From Nitratireductor arenosus (GTDB lineage: Bacteria > Pseudomonadota > Alphaproteobacteria > Rhizobiales > Rhizobiaceae): 64,000 nucleotides of DNA. The stretch is taken from assembly GCF_009742725.1 (NCBI RefSeq), contig NZ_WPHG01000001.1:1377692-1441691 (forward strand). The letters run 5' to 3'. Both the position numbers and the translations under genes were made by a program. Below, one piece after another: positions 10,849-19,842 of this stretch (position 1 is the stretch's first letter; each line of letters opens with the position of its first letter). The notes below the pieces were generated by a model. That model was not told where the DNA came from. It worked only from the letters and a program-made list of their open reading frames with translations, and ran no database searches.

Positions 10849-11793
10849 TCAGTTGCCCTCCATGCGGCCATGTTCCCACGACATCACGACGACACCGGCA
10901 AACACGACCGCGAAGCCTGCGAGATGCATGAGGCGGAATTCTTCGCCGAGCAGCACATAAGACAGGACGAGCGCGGAAACCGGCATCAGCGCCATGAACC
11001 CGGCAGCGATAGAGCCCTGCGTCTTGGCGATGCCTGCGTACCAGAGCAGGCTGCCGAGCGCCAGGGTTCCAGCGCCGTACCAGATTGCCGCCACCCAGGC
11101 GCCGGGGTCGATGTCGGCGGGCTGGAAGCCTGGCCATTGCAGTACCGCAAACGGCAGGAAGACGGGGACGGAAAGCGCGGCGGCAAGGAAGGCGATCAGG
11201 CGTGGATCGTGATCGCGGCTCATCTTGCGCCCGAGCAGCGTATAGGCGGCCTCGCAGCATACGGCCGCCAGGACGAGCAAAGAGCCGGCGACCAGCGCGC
11301 CGCCCGACGCCTGTTGACCGTCGCGGCCGCCGCCCAGTTGTAGCACCAGCACGCCGGTGACGGCAAGCGCGATCGCCAGCAGCTTGCGCCAGTTGGCCCG
11401 TTCGCCAAACACCAGTATGGCCGCGCCCGCGGTCACCGCCGGCGTGGTCGCCATCACGATCGCGCCGGCCACACCGGAAACCAGCCGCATGCCATAAAGC
11501 ATGAAGACGGTGAAGCCGAACATGCCGAACAGCGCGATCAGGCACAAAAGCAGCCAATCGTATCGGCTAAAGGCGACGAGCCGATGGCGCTGTCCCCAGG
11601 CGAAGGGCGCGAGCACGGCCGCGCCCAGAGCGACGCGGAAGGTCGCGCCGACGAAAACCGGCATCGCCTCGGTGACGATCTTGGAGACCGGGGTGGCCGA
11701 GCCGAAAACGATCATCCCCAGCGCGAGCTGCGCGTAGACCGCGGCCCTGGCCGTGTGTTCGTCGTTGACATGTTGCCTGCTCCGTCCAGCCAT
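10849..11793 (-). CDS. EamA-family drug/metabolite (DMT) transporter
   Basis: The product is an inner-membrane transporter of the DMT superfamily, of unknown substrate, with about ten membrane segments in two EamA halves. From the ATG at 11793 it has 314 residues, the usual length; the frame is open further upstream to 11970, but that part is charged, not conserved-looking, and would leave only five bases before trpS on the other strand. The second half contains the typical sequences LLGRKMSRDHDP, SLLWYAGIAKTQGS and LSYVLLGEEF. The gene is convergent with murJ and divergent from trpS. Substrate class cannot be inferred. Confidence 0.9.
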   Translation of the reverse strand: MAGRSRQHVNDEHTARAAVYAQLALGMIVFGSATPVSKIVTEAMPVFVGATFRVALGAAVLAPFAWGQRHRLVAFSRYDWLLLCLIALFGMFGFTVFMLYGMRLVSGVAGAIVMATTPAVTAGAAILVFGERANWRKLLAIALAVTGVLVLQLGGGRDGQQASGGALVAGSLLVLAAVCCEAAYTLLGRKMSRDHDPRLIAFLAAALSVPVFLPFAVLQWPGFQPADIDPGAWVAAIWYGAGTLALGSLLWYAGIAKTQGSIAAGFMALMPVSALVLSYVLLGEEFRLMHLAGFAVVFAGVVVMSWEHGRMEGN

Positions 11794-11975
11794 GCGGGGA
11801 TAACCCGCCGGACGCGATTTGGTTCGGCCGCGTGCTATGTCGTTCGGGGCGTCCGGCCGACGCTCCGGCACCATATCCGGCTTGAAAGCGCGCCCGGCCT
11901 CGTTCATAAGCGCCTCGCATTCGCGATGCCCTCGCCAGACACGAGGCCCTCCACAAGCCCCGGAGACCAACAGCC

Positions 11976-13043
11976 ATGTCGTCCTTCAAGCCGCTCGTCT
12001 TTTCCGGCGTCCAGCCGACCGGAAACCTGCATCTCGGCAACTATCTCGGCGCGTTGCAGAAATTCGTGGCGCTGCAGGATAGCCATGACTGCATCTATTG
12101 CGTCGTCGACCTGCACTCGATCACCGCTCAGCTCGTCCATGACGACCTCGCCGGCCAGACCCGCGCCATCACCGCGGCCTTTCTGGCTTCCGGCATCGAT
12201 CCGAAAAAACACATCGTCTTCAACCAGAGCCGGGTGCCGCAGCACGCCGAACTGGCCTGGGTCTTCAACTGCGTCGCCCGCATCGGCTGGATGAACCGCA
12301 TGACGCAGTTCAAGGACAAGGCCGGTAAGGACCGCGAGAACGCTTCGCTCGGCCTGCTCGCCTACCCCAGCCTGATGGCAGCCGACATCCTGGTCTACCG
12401 CGCCACCCACGTGCCGGTCGGCGATGACCAGAAACAGCATCTGGAACTCACGCGCGATATCGCCACCAAGTTCAACAATGATTTTTCCAAGCGCATCGCC
12501 GAGCGCGGTCTCGGGGTCGAGATGGCGATGGGCGAGGAGACGGTCAACGGCTTCTTCCCGCTCACCGAGCCGCTGATCGAGGGGCCGGCCACGCGGGTGA
12601 TGAGCCTGCGCGACGGCACCAAGAAAATGTCGAAATCCGATCCGTCGGACCTGTCGCGCATCAACCTGACCGACGACGCAGACGCGATCGCCAAGAAGAT
12701 CAAGAAGGCCAAGACCGACCCGGAGCCGCTGCCGTCGGACGTCGACGGGCTGGCCGCCCGCCCGGAGGCGGAGAACCTGGTCGGCATTTACGCCGCGCTG
12801 TCGGGCATGTCGCGCGCCGCGGTGATCGGCGATTTCGGCGGCAAGCAGTTTTCGGTCTTCAAGCCGGCCCTGGCCGAACTTGCGGTCGACAAGCTGGCTC
12901 CGATCTCCGCCGAAATGCGCCGGATTTCGGCCGATCCGGGTTTTGTCGACGGTGTCCTGCGCGATGGCGGCGAACGCGCCGGTGTACTCGCTGAACAGAC
13001 GATGAAATCCGTGCGCGCGATCGTCGGACTGCTGGGCGACTGA
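11976..13043 (+). CDS. trpS: Tryptophan--tRNA ligase TrpS
   Basis: This class I aminoacyl-tRNA synthetase charges tRNA-Trp. The 355-residue protein has the HIGH-type motif in [12 protein letters not shown] near residues 14-25 and the KMSKS loop in [10 protein letters not shown] near 217. Substrate-binding blocks such as [10 protein letters not shown] and [15 protein letters not shown] are intact. The start ATG at 11976 is followed at once by conserved sequence ([13 protein letters not shown]). It sits in the usual place between murJ and the universal stress protein gene. Confidence 0.98.
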   Translation: MSSFKPLVFSGVQPTGNLHLGNYLGALQKFVALQDSHDCIYCVVDLHSITAQLVHDDLAGQTRAITAAFLASGIDPKKHIVFNQSRVPQHAELAWVFNCVARIGWMNRMTQFKDKAGKDRENASLGLLAYPSLMAADILVYRATHVPVGDDQKQHLELTRDIATKFNNDFSKRIAERGLGVEMAMGEETVNGFFPLTEPLIEGPATRVMSLRDGTKKMSKSDPSDLSRINLTDDADAIAKKIKKAKTDPEPLPSDVDGLAARPEAENLVGIYAALSGMSRAAVIGDFGGKQFSVFKPALAELAVDKLAPISAEMRRISADPGFVDGVLRDGGERAGVLAEQTMKSVRAIVGLLGD

Positions 13044-13168
13044 TACGGAGGCCGCGCCGCTGCGGGCGCCGGGACGACCCATGCTTCAGGGTCCGTGAAG
13101 GCATGTCTTGCCGTGCCTGGCGCCTGATGGCAGATTGCGCCCCGGGCATGGTGCTCCGGGATGACTGA

Positions 13169-13660
13169 ATGGTTTCGAAACGACTGAGCCGCGAAGCCGG
13201 CCATCGGCGTAAATTCCTCGCGATCGTGGACGAGACGCCGGAATCCGAGCGCGCCGTCGCCTATGCCTCGCGCCGCGCCCAGGCCACTGGCGGGGTGCTG
13301 GTGCTGTTGTTCGTGATCGAGCCGACCGATTTCCAGCAATGGTTCGGCGTCGAAAAGATCATGCGCGAGGAGGCGAACGCCGCCGCCACCGCCGCGCTCG
13401 ACACGGCGGCGCGCCGGGTGCGCGAGCAACTCGGCATCGAACCGGAACTGGTGGTGCGCGAGGGCGAGCCGGCCGAGGAGATCCACAAGCTGATCGAGGA
13501 GGACCAGGACATCGCCATCCTGGTGCTCGCCGCCGGCGCGGCCAAGGAGGGACCCGGTCCGCTGGTGTCATCGATCGCCGGCAAGGGCGCAGCCTTCCCC
13601 ATCCCCGTCACCGTTGTGCCGCTGAACCTCAGCGACGCGGATATTGAAAGCCTGGCCTGA
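13169..13660 (+). CDS. Universal stress protein (UspA family)
   Basis: A single UspA domain fills this 163-residue cytoplasmic protein. The early strand FLAIVDETPESERAV is typical, and the C-terminal part carries ILVLAAGAAKEGPGPLV in the place where nucleotide-binding Usps have a GxxGx9GS loop. The match here is loose, so ATP binding is uncertain. It stands 125 bases after trpS on the same strand and before the NifU-like gene, an arrangement common in the order. Role in stress is inferred from the family only. Confidence 0.88.
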   Translation: MVSKRLSREAGHRRKFLAIVDETPESERAVAYASRRAQATGGVLVLLFVIEPTDFQQWFGVEKIMREEANAAATAALDTAARRVREQLGIEPELVVREGEPAEEIHKLIEEDQDIAILVLAAGAAKEGPGPLVSSIAGKGAAFPIPVTVVPLNLSDADIESLA

Positions 13661-13768
13661 GAAAACTTTTTCGTCGCACCTGCGCGTTGCGGCCCGGTCA
13701 TCGCTTGATCAAACCGGCCGCTGCCACTATTTAGAATAATTCAAAACTGGAAAGGCTGGAGTCCCGCC

Positions 13769-14338
13769 ATGTTCATTCAGACCGAGGCGACCCCCAATCC
13801 CGCGACGTTGAAATTTCTACCCGGCGTGGTGGTGATGAATGAGGGCACCGCCGACTTCCGCGACGCCGGCCAGGCGCGCGAAGCGTCTCCGCTCGCCGGG
13901 CGTCTGTTCGAGGTCCCCGGCGTGACGGGCGTGTTTTTCGGCTACGATTTCGTTACCGTCACCAAGGACGGACCCGACTGGCAGCATCTCAAGCCGGCCA
14001 TTCTCGGCACGATCATGGAGCATTTCATGTCCGGCCAGCCGGCCATGGCGACGCCGGCCGCCGGCGCCGAACCGGTCGAGGAAGGCGAGTTCTACGACCA
14101 GGCCGATGAGGAGATCGTCTCCACCATCAAGGAACTGCTCGATACGCGGGTGCGCCCCGCCGTGGCGCAGGATGGCGGCGACATCACGTTCCGGGGCTTC
14201 GAAAACGGTACGGTTTTCCTGCATATGAAGGGCGCGTGCGCCGGCTGCCCGTCCTCGACCGCCACGCTCAAGCACGGCATCCAGAACCTGCTTCGCCATT
14301 TCGTGCCCGAGGTACAGCAGGTCGAGCAGGTCGTCTGA
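13769..14338 (+). CDS. NifU-like Fe-S cluster scaffold (Nfu type)
   Basis: The protein carries or delivers iron-sulfur clusters in the cytoplasm. It has 189 residues: an N-terminal Nfu_N domain starting MFIQTEATPNPATLKFLPG (residues 1-85), a short linker, and a C-terminal NifU domain with the cluster-binding CxxC in KGACAGCPSSTATL. Length and order match the alphaproteobacterial Nfu family rather than the nitrogenase NifU. A strong stem-loop with a T run lies 35 bases downstream. Confidence 0.95.
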   Translation: MFIQTEATPNPATLKFLPGVVVMNEGTADFRDAGQAREASPLAGRLFEVPGVTGVFFGYDFVTVTKDGPDWQHLKPAILGTIMEHFMSGQPAMATPAAGAEPVEEGEFYDQADEEIVSTIKELLDTRVRPAVAQDGGDITFRGFENGTVFLHMKGACAGCPSSTATLKHGIQNLLRHFVPEVQQVEQVV

Positions 14339-14373
14339 CAGCACCCCGGTGCTTGGCCGCCACATTCACGATC

Positions 14374-14406
14374 AAAAAGGCCGGGTTGCGAAACCCGGCC
14401 TTTTTT
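14374..14406. terminator. Bidirectional intrinsic terminator
   Basis: A perfect stem GGCCGGGTT / AACCCGGCC with a short loop is flanked by an A run on its left and six T on its right. It lies between the convergent nfu and L,D-transpeptidase genes and can serve both strands. Confidence 0.9.
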
Positions 14407-14437
14407 GGACGTCCGTGTTGCCTGGACGGTCCGCGGG

Positions 14438-15055
14438 CTATTTGACGATGACCTTGGCGCCGATGTCGGTCCGGTCGTAAAGATCGATCACGTCCTGATT
14501 GATCATACGGATGCAGCCCGACGACATCGCCCGGCCGATCGAGGCCCATTCCGGCGTGCCGTGCAGACGGTAGCCGGTGTCGCCGCGCTTGTTATGCAGG
14601 TAGAGCGCGCGCGCGCCGAGCGCATTGTTGAGGCCAGGCGGCATGCCGCCGGCATATTTGGCCAGTTCCGGCTGCCGCTTGATCATCGCCGCCGGCGGCG
14701 TCCACACCGGCCATTCCCGCTTGGCGGCGATGCGCGCCGTGCCGCTCCATTCGAAACCCTCGCGCCCGACGCCGATGCCGTAGCGCATCGCCTTGCCCTC
14801 GGGCATGACGAAATAAAGGAACTTGTCCGAGGTATCGACGATGATCGTACCCGGCTTTTCCTTCGTGTCGTAGCGCACGATCTGGCGGTGATATTTGCGC
14901 GGGACCTTGCTGATCGGGATCGACGGCAGGCTGTAGCCGGCGTCGCGCTTCGATCCGTAGTCCGACGTGAACACCCGGAAGGACGTACTCGTACACCCGG
15001 CCAGGGCGACGACCAATGCCAGCCCGGCGGCGGTTACAAATGATCTGATTGTCAT
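14438..15055 (-). CDS. L,D-transpeptidase (YkuD domain) lipoprotein
   Basis: The enzyme is expected to form meso-DAP crosslinks in peptidoglycan or attach it to outer-membrane proteins. From the ATG at 15055 there are 205 residues with a signal peptide ending in the lipobox VALAGC near residue 20, so it is probably lipid-anchored. The YkuD domain ends in the catalytic block HGTPEWASIGRAMSSGCIRM with His, Ser, Cys and Arg in place. Upstream in-frame starts at 15103 and 15082 would put extra residues before a clear signal sequence and are less likely. Confidence 0.93.
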   Translation of the reverse strand: MTIRSFVTAAGLALVVALAGCTSTSFRVFTSDYGSKRDAGYSLPSIPISKVPRKYHRQIVRYDTKEKPGTIIVDTSDKFLYFVMPEGKAMRYGIGVGREGFEWSGTARIAAKREWPVWTPPAAMIKRQPELAKYAGGMPPGLNNALGARALYLHNKRGDTGYRLHGTPEWASIGRAMSSGCIRMINQDVIDLYDRTDIGAKVIVK

Positions 15056-15329
15056 GCTCACGATCCGCGCGTTCCCCACCATGCGCAATTGCGCCCGATT
15101 CAAGCCATGTTTATGCCACGTTCGTTAAACTGCTATCAAGCATGTTTGCCAAGTCGGGAAACGCGCCCGACCCGCCTTGAGAAGCATTTGTGTGCGCAAT
15201 CATTGCATTTCGGCAACATTTTCACACGGTTGTGATAGAAAATTGCCGGTCGGCTTGTCCTGTCGGGAGTGAATGGTCCCCTACGCTTGGCCGGTTTGCG
15301 CGCCGGCACGATCATGGCATTGTGCCGCC

Positions 15330-15830
15330 ATGCCGATCGTGACCCCCGTCCCATCCAACCCGCTGGCCGACGGCCGCCAGTCGCACAACGCGCTTCTCGT
15401 CAGGCGCGGCGTGCAACGCATGCTCGCCCAGATGAGCGCGCATGTCCTGCCCGAATTGTCGTTGGCCAGCGGCCGCCGGGCCGATCTGGTAGCGATAATG
15501 CGCAATGGCGAATTCTGGATTATCGAGATCAAATCATCGGTGGAGGATTTCCGGGTCGACCGCAAATGGCCGGACTATCGGGCCCATTCCGACCGGTTCT
15601 TCTTCGCCACCCATCCCGAGGTGCCGGCGTCGATCTTTCCGCCCGAATGCGGTTTCATCCTCGCCGATGGCTATGGCGCCGAAATCCTGCGCGAGGCACC
15701 CGAGCATCGGCTGGCGCCGGCGACCCGCCGCGCGCTGATGCTGCGTTTCGCGCGCGCCGGCGCGGCGCGGCTGACCAATGCCGAACTGGCCGGGCTGAGC
15801 GTGCCCGTGCTCGACGGCGAAAGCGATTAG
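15330..15830 (+). CDS. mmcB: MmcB-family DNA repair protein
   Basis: MmcB-family proteins are small PD-(D/E)xK-type nuclease-like proteins linked to mutagenic or crosslink repair in alphaproteobacteria. The ATG at 15330 gives 166 residues. The core is GRRADLVAIMRNGEFWIIEIKSS, with Asp and the E-I-K triad, then VEDFRVDRKWPDYRAHSDRF and FATHPEVPASIFP, all typical of the family. An in-frame GTG start at 15273 adds 19 unlike residues. It is divergent from the L,D-transpeptidase gene with about 270 bases between; I see no further gene there. Confidence 0.9.
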   Translation: MPIVTPVPSNPLADGRQSHNALLVRRGVQRMLAQMSAHVLPELSLASGRRADLVAIMRNGEFWIIEIKSSVEDFRVDRKWPDYRAHSDRFFFATHPEVPASIFPPECGFILADGYGAEILREAPEHRLAPATRRALMLRFARAGAARLTNAELAGLSVPVLDGESD

Positions 15831-15877
15831 CGGATGACGGGGGTGAATGGCCGGGCCAGCGGGCGGCCCGGTTCTCT

Positions 15878-16291
15878 TCATGCCTTCTTGCCGCCATGTC
15901 TGGTCGCGCCTGTGGAAGCGTTTTTCTTCAATTTGGTCCAGTTATAGTCGATGGCCGCGCGCACCAGTGCCGTCAGCGCGGGCGCATCGATGCTGTCGCC
16001 CTCGAAAAGGTCGATCGCCCGCCTTGCATTGCCTTCCAGCCCCGCATTGAAAAGCGCGTCGGGATCCGGCAGGCCGGCCCCGTGGGCGAAGGTCAGCTTG
16101 ACCTTGTTCTTGTGAGCGTTACCGACCGCGATCAGCCCGTCGCGCGACCAGGTCGGGCTGCCCATCCACTTCCATTCCTCGACGATCTCCGGGTCGGCCT
16201 CCAGAATGGCTTTGCGGATTTCGGCCAATGTCCTGCCACGCCAGTCGGCGAGGTCCGCGATCATCCGGTCGATACGTTGCGATGGGTTCAT
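15878..16291 (-). CDS. DUF1801 domain protein
   Basis: A 137-residue soluble protein whose sequence DWRGRTLAEIRKAILEADPEIVEEWKW and the following GSPTWSRDGLIAVGNAHK match the DUF1801 (YdhG-like) fold. The biochemical role is unknown. The ATG at 16291 starts the conserved part, and the open frame beyond it to 16423 looks non-coding. The basic tail KKNASTGATRHGGKKA is probably disordered. It is convergent with mmcB. Confidence 0.82.
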   Translation of the reverse strand: MNPSQRIDRMIADLADWRGRTLAEIRKAILEADPEIVEEWKWMGSPTWSRDGLIAVGNAHKNKVKLTFAHGAGLPDPDALFNAGLEGNARRAIDLFEGDSIDAPALTALVRAAIDYNWTKLKKNASTGATRHGGKKA

Positions 16292-16409
16292 TGGATAATC
16301 GTACCTCGAAGTTCCGTTGCGGACCTGTCGCCTGATATTCAGTCGCCCGACCGCCTCGCGGATGGACCGGGCGTATGCGACATCGCGCTGCCAGCCGGGC
16401 CCGTCGCGT

Positions 16410-16631
16410 TCACGCCGCGCCACGCCTGCCGCGCCATTTGGCGGCGTAGGGCAGCACGAACATATACAATCCGGTCGGCAGCAGCAGGAAGAGCGGAACC
16501 AGCACCAACAGGTACACCCAGAAGGCCGGCTCCTGCCCGCCGCTCATGGCGTATATGTTGACGAGGAAGCCTGCTGTAAAGGCGATCGACAACCAGCGGT
16601 GCAATTGTCTGATCCATATGCTCCAGGCCAA
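16410..16631 (-). CDS. Small membrane protein
   Basis: A 73-residue protein with hydrophobic segments near residues 12-28 and 38-62 and a basic C-terminus (KWRGRRGAA), suggesting two or three inner-membrane helices. It starts at TTG, not ATG; the start is supported by AAAAAGGAGG placed six bases upstream. I do not recognise a family with certainty. It follows the SRPBCC gene on the same strand, with only 48 bases between, so it may belong to the same transcript. Confidence 0.7.
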   Translation of the reverse strand: MAWSIWIRQLHRWLSIAFTAGFLVNIYAMSGGQEPAFWVYLLVLVPLFLLLPTGLYMFVLPYAAKWRGRRGAA

Positions 16632-16679
16632 GGAAACCTCCTTTTTGAAGATGTACGCTAGCGGGCCGGTCGGCGGTTT

Positions 16680-17090
16680 TCAGTCGAGCCCTTCCAGCAC
16701 CCGTTCAAGATTGGCCAGAAACCGCGGCCACCCCGCCTTGGCGCCTCGATAGTAGGATTGCTGCTCGGGCCGAAAGCCGGTTTGCTCCATACGCAGCCGT
16801 GTGCCGACCGATGTCGGTGTGAGGCTCCAGGTGACGATACTCGTAAGATCCTTGGTGTCCCAGGTGTAGGACAGCGTCCGGTTGGGCTCGATAGCTTCAA
16901 CCTGGCAGGCGACGGCGCCCCAGTCGGCGCGCAGACCGAAGCGGTGGCCCAGGACAGGCGAGAAATCGTTTGTCATCAGCCACTCGGCGATCAGGTGCGG
17001 CTGGGTCAGCGCGCGCCAGATCTTTTCGGGCGGATGCGGCATCTCGCGCTCGACGACGATGCTTTGCGTGCCCGTCGCGGTGTCGCTCAT
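16680..17090 (-). CDS. SRPBCC / AHSA1-type protein
   Basis: A 136-residue single-domain protein of the START/SRPBCC (activator of Hsp90 ATPase 1-like) fold. The family signature opens as REMPHPPEKIWRALTQPHLIAEWL, and the second half contains SLTPTSVGTRLRMEQTGF. These proteins bind small hydrophobic ligands; the ligand is not known here. Its ATG overlaps the stop of the ArsR-type regulator upstream by four bases, the standard two-gene unit for this pair. Confidence 0.92.
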   Translation of the reverse strand: MSDTATGTQSIVVEREMPHPPEKIWRALTQPHLIAEWLMTNDFSPVLGHRFGLRADWGAVACQVEAIEPNRTLSYTWDTKDLTSIVTWSLTPTSVGTRLRMEQTGFRPEQQSYYRGAKAGWPRFLANLERVLEGLD

Positions 17091-17410
17091 TGGTCCATCC
17101 TTTCGAGCAGATCTTCGAGGTCGTCGAACCGGCTTTGCCAGAAGCCGGCCATCTGCTGTGTCCAGTCGACGAGCGGGGCAAGCGCGCCAAGCTGCGCGCT
17201 ATAATGCGTCTGGCGACCCTCGTGGCGATCGCGCACCATCCCTGCCCGCCGTAGAACGCCCAGATGTTTCGAGACGGCCGGTTGCGAGACTCCTGCCCGA
17301 GCCGTCAGGGTTTTGACCGTCTGCTCCCCGTCGCGGCACAGCCGCTCGAAAATCGCCCGACGGGTCGGATCGGCGAGCGTCTTGAAAAGAATCTCGTACG
17401 GCTGTGGCAT
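17087..17410 (-). CDS. ArsR-family winged-helix regulator
   Basis: A 107-residue regulator (from ATG 17410; ATG 17446 would add 12 residues) beginning MPQPYEILFKTLADPTRRAIFERL, a typical ArsR/SmtB start. The recognition helix is in ARAGVSQPAVSKHLGVLRRAGMV, and no metal-binding cysteine pattern is visible. These regulators paired with an SRPBCC protein usually control their own two-gene operon. Four-base stop/start overlap with the SRPBCC gene supports translational coupling. Confidence 0.92.
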   Translation of the reverse strand: MPQPYEILFKTLADPTRRAIFERLCRDGEQTVKTLTARAGVSQPAVSKHLGVLRRAGMVRDRHEGRQTHYSAQLGALAPLVDWTQQMAGFWQSRFDDLEDLLERMDQ

Positions 17411-17664
17411 TTCAATTGATAACTCATTGGCTATTGATCGCATCAATAACTATCGGGCTATGCGCTTGTCAAGCCGGAGCTTTTGGCGGCATTATCCTGG
17501 AACAGGGGCATTGAATCTATCATGCTTCGCTGTTTATGCGTCGCGTATCGCCGGTATCGGGTGCGAATGGTCGTGGCGAAACGTTTCGTGGTGCGGGGGC
17601 GCAACGCCTTCGCCGTCAACCCCGCTCGACAGGGCGCGCCGGCCCTACGGACGACCGGCCGGCA

Positions 17665-19296
17665 TCATCGCCGCGATCGGCGGTACGGAACCGTTATCGT
17701 GACCGAAAACCCGGCCTCGCCATAGCTGCGCTCGACGCGGCCGCCGAGTTCACCGATAATGTTGGCGTCGATAAGGCGGCTGCCGAAGCCGCGGGTTTCC
17801 GGTTCGTGGACGGCACTTTCCGTCTGTTCGGCCCATATCAGGCGCAGCAACCGGCTGCGGGGCGGTCCTTCGACGCGCCATGTCACTTTCAGCCGCCCTT
17901 GCCGTTCCGCCCCCGAGCCATATTTGAGCGTGTTGGTCGCCAGCTCGTGGAAGGTGAGCGCGAAGGCTTGGCTCTGTTTTTCGTCGAGCTCGACGGCCGG
18001 GCCGGCGACACGATCCTCTCCCAGCGCCTCGCCGAACACCTGGTCGAGTTCGGTACACAGCAATTCGCGCAGATCCGCCTTTTGCCAGCGCGAGCGCGTC
18101 AGCATGTCCTGGGCATTGGCCATGGCCTGCAGGCGGGCGGTGAAGGAGTCCGAAAACTCCTCCACCGAGGCCGCCCGCGCGCCGGTCTGGCGCGCCATGG
18201 CCAGGATGCGGGCGATCGCGTTCTTCAGGCGATGCTTCATCTCCTGGAGGATCAGCTCCTTTTCCTTAACCGCTTGCTCGGAAAGCGCATGAAGCGCGTG
18301 CGCGTTTTCGACCGCCCTGATCTGCCAGCGGGCCGAGGCGGCGATCGCGGCGGCCAGAAGCAGCGAGATCGCGCCGACGATGAAGGTGTAAAAATTGGTC
18401 CGGCCGCGCAGGAAGCCGGGACTCTCGTGCATTCTCAGTGTCCATTGCCGGCCGGCGACCTCGATCGAGCGGCTGATCATGTACTGGGCGGACGTCTCGT
18501 CGCTGCCGAAAGCCTTCGAGCGATAGAGAGACCGGGCGTCGTCGCCGGTCGTGTCGGTCGTCTCGACCTCGACCGGCAGTTGGTAACTCGTGTTGAACGC
18601 GGCCACGTGCAGGTCCCCGGCCCGGAACGGCGCGTAGACGAAGCCGGCATGGTCGTCGCGCGGGCCCGCGCCCTGCGCGGCTTTCGCCGGCAGGGGTAGG
18701 TAGACCAGGAACCCGGCCTGCTTCTGGTTGGTGATTTCCTGCACCAGTTCCACCGGTGCGCTGGCGCGCGGCTTGCCGCTGGCCATGGCGCGCTCCATCG
18801 CGTCGCGTCGCGTGGTCTCGGCATACATATCGTAGCCGAGAGCTTCGCGGTTGCGCGCGTCCTGCGGTTCCAGCAGGATGATCGGCGCGCGCAGCTTTTG
18901 GTCGGTCTCGGGCCTTACGACGCGGGCAAGGCCGTAATTGCGCTCGATCTCTCGGGCGATCTCGACATCGTCGGCCGGCGTGGCCAATCGTGCGAAGCCG
19001 ATGCCGTGGATACCGTCGAACTCGCCGTCGAGATCGAGCCCGTTGACGAACCGGGCGAATGCCCGCTGGGTGACCTTGCCCCCATTTGCCTCGAAGAACG
19101 ACATTGTTGCGACCAGAAGGGCGATATGCTGATTAACGCGGTTGCTGATGCGGTCGACCGCCTCGTTGGCGATGACCTCGAAACGGGCGCGGTTGGCCGC
19201 TTCCTCGGTCCGGTAGACTGCGGAGGCGACGCCGGCTCCGACCAGGGTGACCAGGAGAAAGGCGATTAATGGCAGGTATCGTTTCACGTAATGCAT
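17665..19296 (-). CDS. CHASE-domain HWE histidine kinase (membrane)
   Basis: A 543-residue sensor kinase. Membrane helices near residues 8-26 and 302-325 enclose a periplasmic CHASE domain. The cytoplasmic part has the HWE/HisKA_2 layout: phosphoacceptor in EMKHRLKNAI, the N box HELATNTLKYG, IWAEQ in place of the W-x-E, and a GFGSRLID G box. HWE kinases of this type often phosphorylate PhyR, and phyR lies 2 kb away, so a general stress role is likely but inferred. A near-match to the EcfG promoter lies upstream (19342-19366). Confidence 0.9.
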   Translation of the reverse strand: MHYVKRYLPLIAFLLVTLVGAGVASAVYRTEEAANRARFEVIANEAVDRISNRVNQHIALLVATMSFFEANGGKVTQRAFARFVNGLDLDGEFDGIHGIGFARLATPADDVEIAREIERNYGLARVVRPETDQKLRAPIILLEPQDARNREALGYDMYAETTRRDAMERAMASGKPRASAPVELVQEITNQKQAGFLVYLPLPAKAAQGAGPRDDHAGFVYAPFRAGDLHVAAFNTSYQLPVEVETTDTTGDDARSLYRSKAFGSDETSAQYMISRSIEVAGRQWTLRMHESPGFLRGRTNFYTFIVGAISLLLAAAIAASARWQIRAVENAHALHALSEQAVKEKELILQEMKHRLKNAIARILAMARQTGARAASVEEFSDSFTARLQAMANAQDMLTRSRWQKADLRELLCTELDQVFGEALGEDRVAGPAVELDEKQSQAFALTFHELATNTLKYGSGAERQGRLKVTWRVEGPPRSRLLRLIWAEQTESAVHEPETRGFGSRLIDANIIGELGGRVERSYGEAGFSVTITVPYRRSRR

Positions 19297-19341
19297 CCGC
19301 GTTCGCAGCCGGTGAGTGTTAGCATCGTTACAGGCCGCTGC

Positions 19342-19366
19342 AACGGCTTGATTCTTGTCGGGTCCC
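19342..19366 (-). promoter_or_regulatory. Possible EcfG promoter before the CHASE kinase
   Basis: Read on the minus strand the sequence is GGGAC, sixteen bases, CGTT. It has one mismatch to the GGAAC -35 box and ends 45 bases before the kinase start. Confidence 0.45.
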
Positions 19367-19444
19367 TGCCGGTCCCTTCATGCGCGCCGAACGCGGCGTT
19401 TTTCGGCCACGCTGTTCTGGCCAGTCCATTTCGACGTCGGCGGT

Positions 19445-19469
19445 GGAACCGCGTCGCCCGCCGGGCGTT
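19445..19469 (+). promoter_or_regulatory. EcfG (general stress sigma) promoter of the csbD gene
   Basis: GGAAC at 19445-19449 and CGTT at 19466-19469 are separated by exactly 16 bases, a perfect match to the alphaproteobacterial EcfG consensus. The CsbD start codon is 51 bases downstream. Confidence 0.82.
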
Positions 19470-19520
19470 TTAAGGACGACGATCACACGGTCGATTGTCA
19501 AACGAAAAAAGGAGACTGGC

Positions 19521-19718
19521 ATGAACTGGAATCAGGTTGAAGGAAACTGGGAGCAATTCAAGGGCAAGGTGCAGGAACAGTGGGGCAAACTGACCGGCGA
19601 CGACCTTGATGTAGTGGCGGGAAACCGCAAGCAGCTCGCCGGTAAGCTGCAGGAACGTTACGGCAAGGCCGAGGCAGAGGCCGAACGCGAAATCGATGAT
19701 TGGCTGGGTCGCCACTGA
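19521..19718 (+). CDS. CsbD-family stress protein
   Basis: A 65-residue hydrophilic protein starting MNWNQVEGNWEQFKGKVQEQ, the defining sequence of the CsbD family, with a second block AGNRKQLAGKLQERYGKAE. CsbD proteins are abundant under general stress in many bacteria; molecular function is unknown. A good ribosome binding site (AAAAAGGAGA) precedes the ATG, an EcfG promoter lies upstream, and a strong terminator follows, so it is a single-gene unit. Confidence 0.95.
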   Translation: MNWNQVEGNWEQFKGKVQEQWGKLTGDDLDVVAGNRKQLAGKLQERYGKAEAEAEREIDDWLGRH

Positions 19719-19763
19719 CCGGGCACCGCCACCGGACGCACGCGGGCGTTTCGGTTGCTCAGG

Positions 19764-19790
19764 AGCGGACCCGGTCGGGTCCGCTTTTTT
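19764..19790. terminator. Intrinsic terminator after csbD
   Basis: A perfect 9-bp stem AGCGGACCC / GGGTCCGCT with a four-base loop is followed by TTTTTT. Confidence 0.9.
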
Positions 19791-19842
19791 GCGCGCGGAA
19801 TCCCGTCGGCGACCGTGGTCCGCCACGTTCGCGCCCATCGCT

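Noticed and set aside
6299..11557. Very long open frames on the minus strand (about 890 and 790 codons) opposite glnD and murJ/EamA
   Set aside because: They lie antisense to well-identified genes, are rich in His, Arg, Gly and Gln as expected for shadow frames of GC-rich DNA, and show no recognisable domain.
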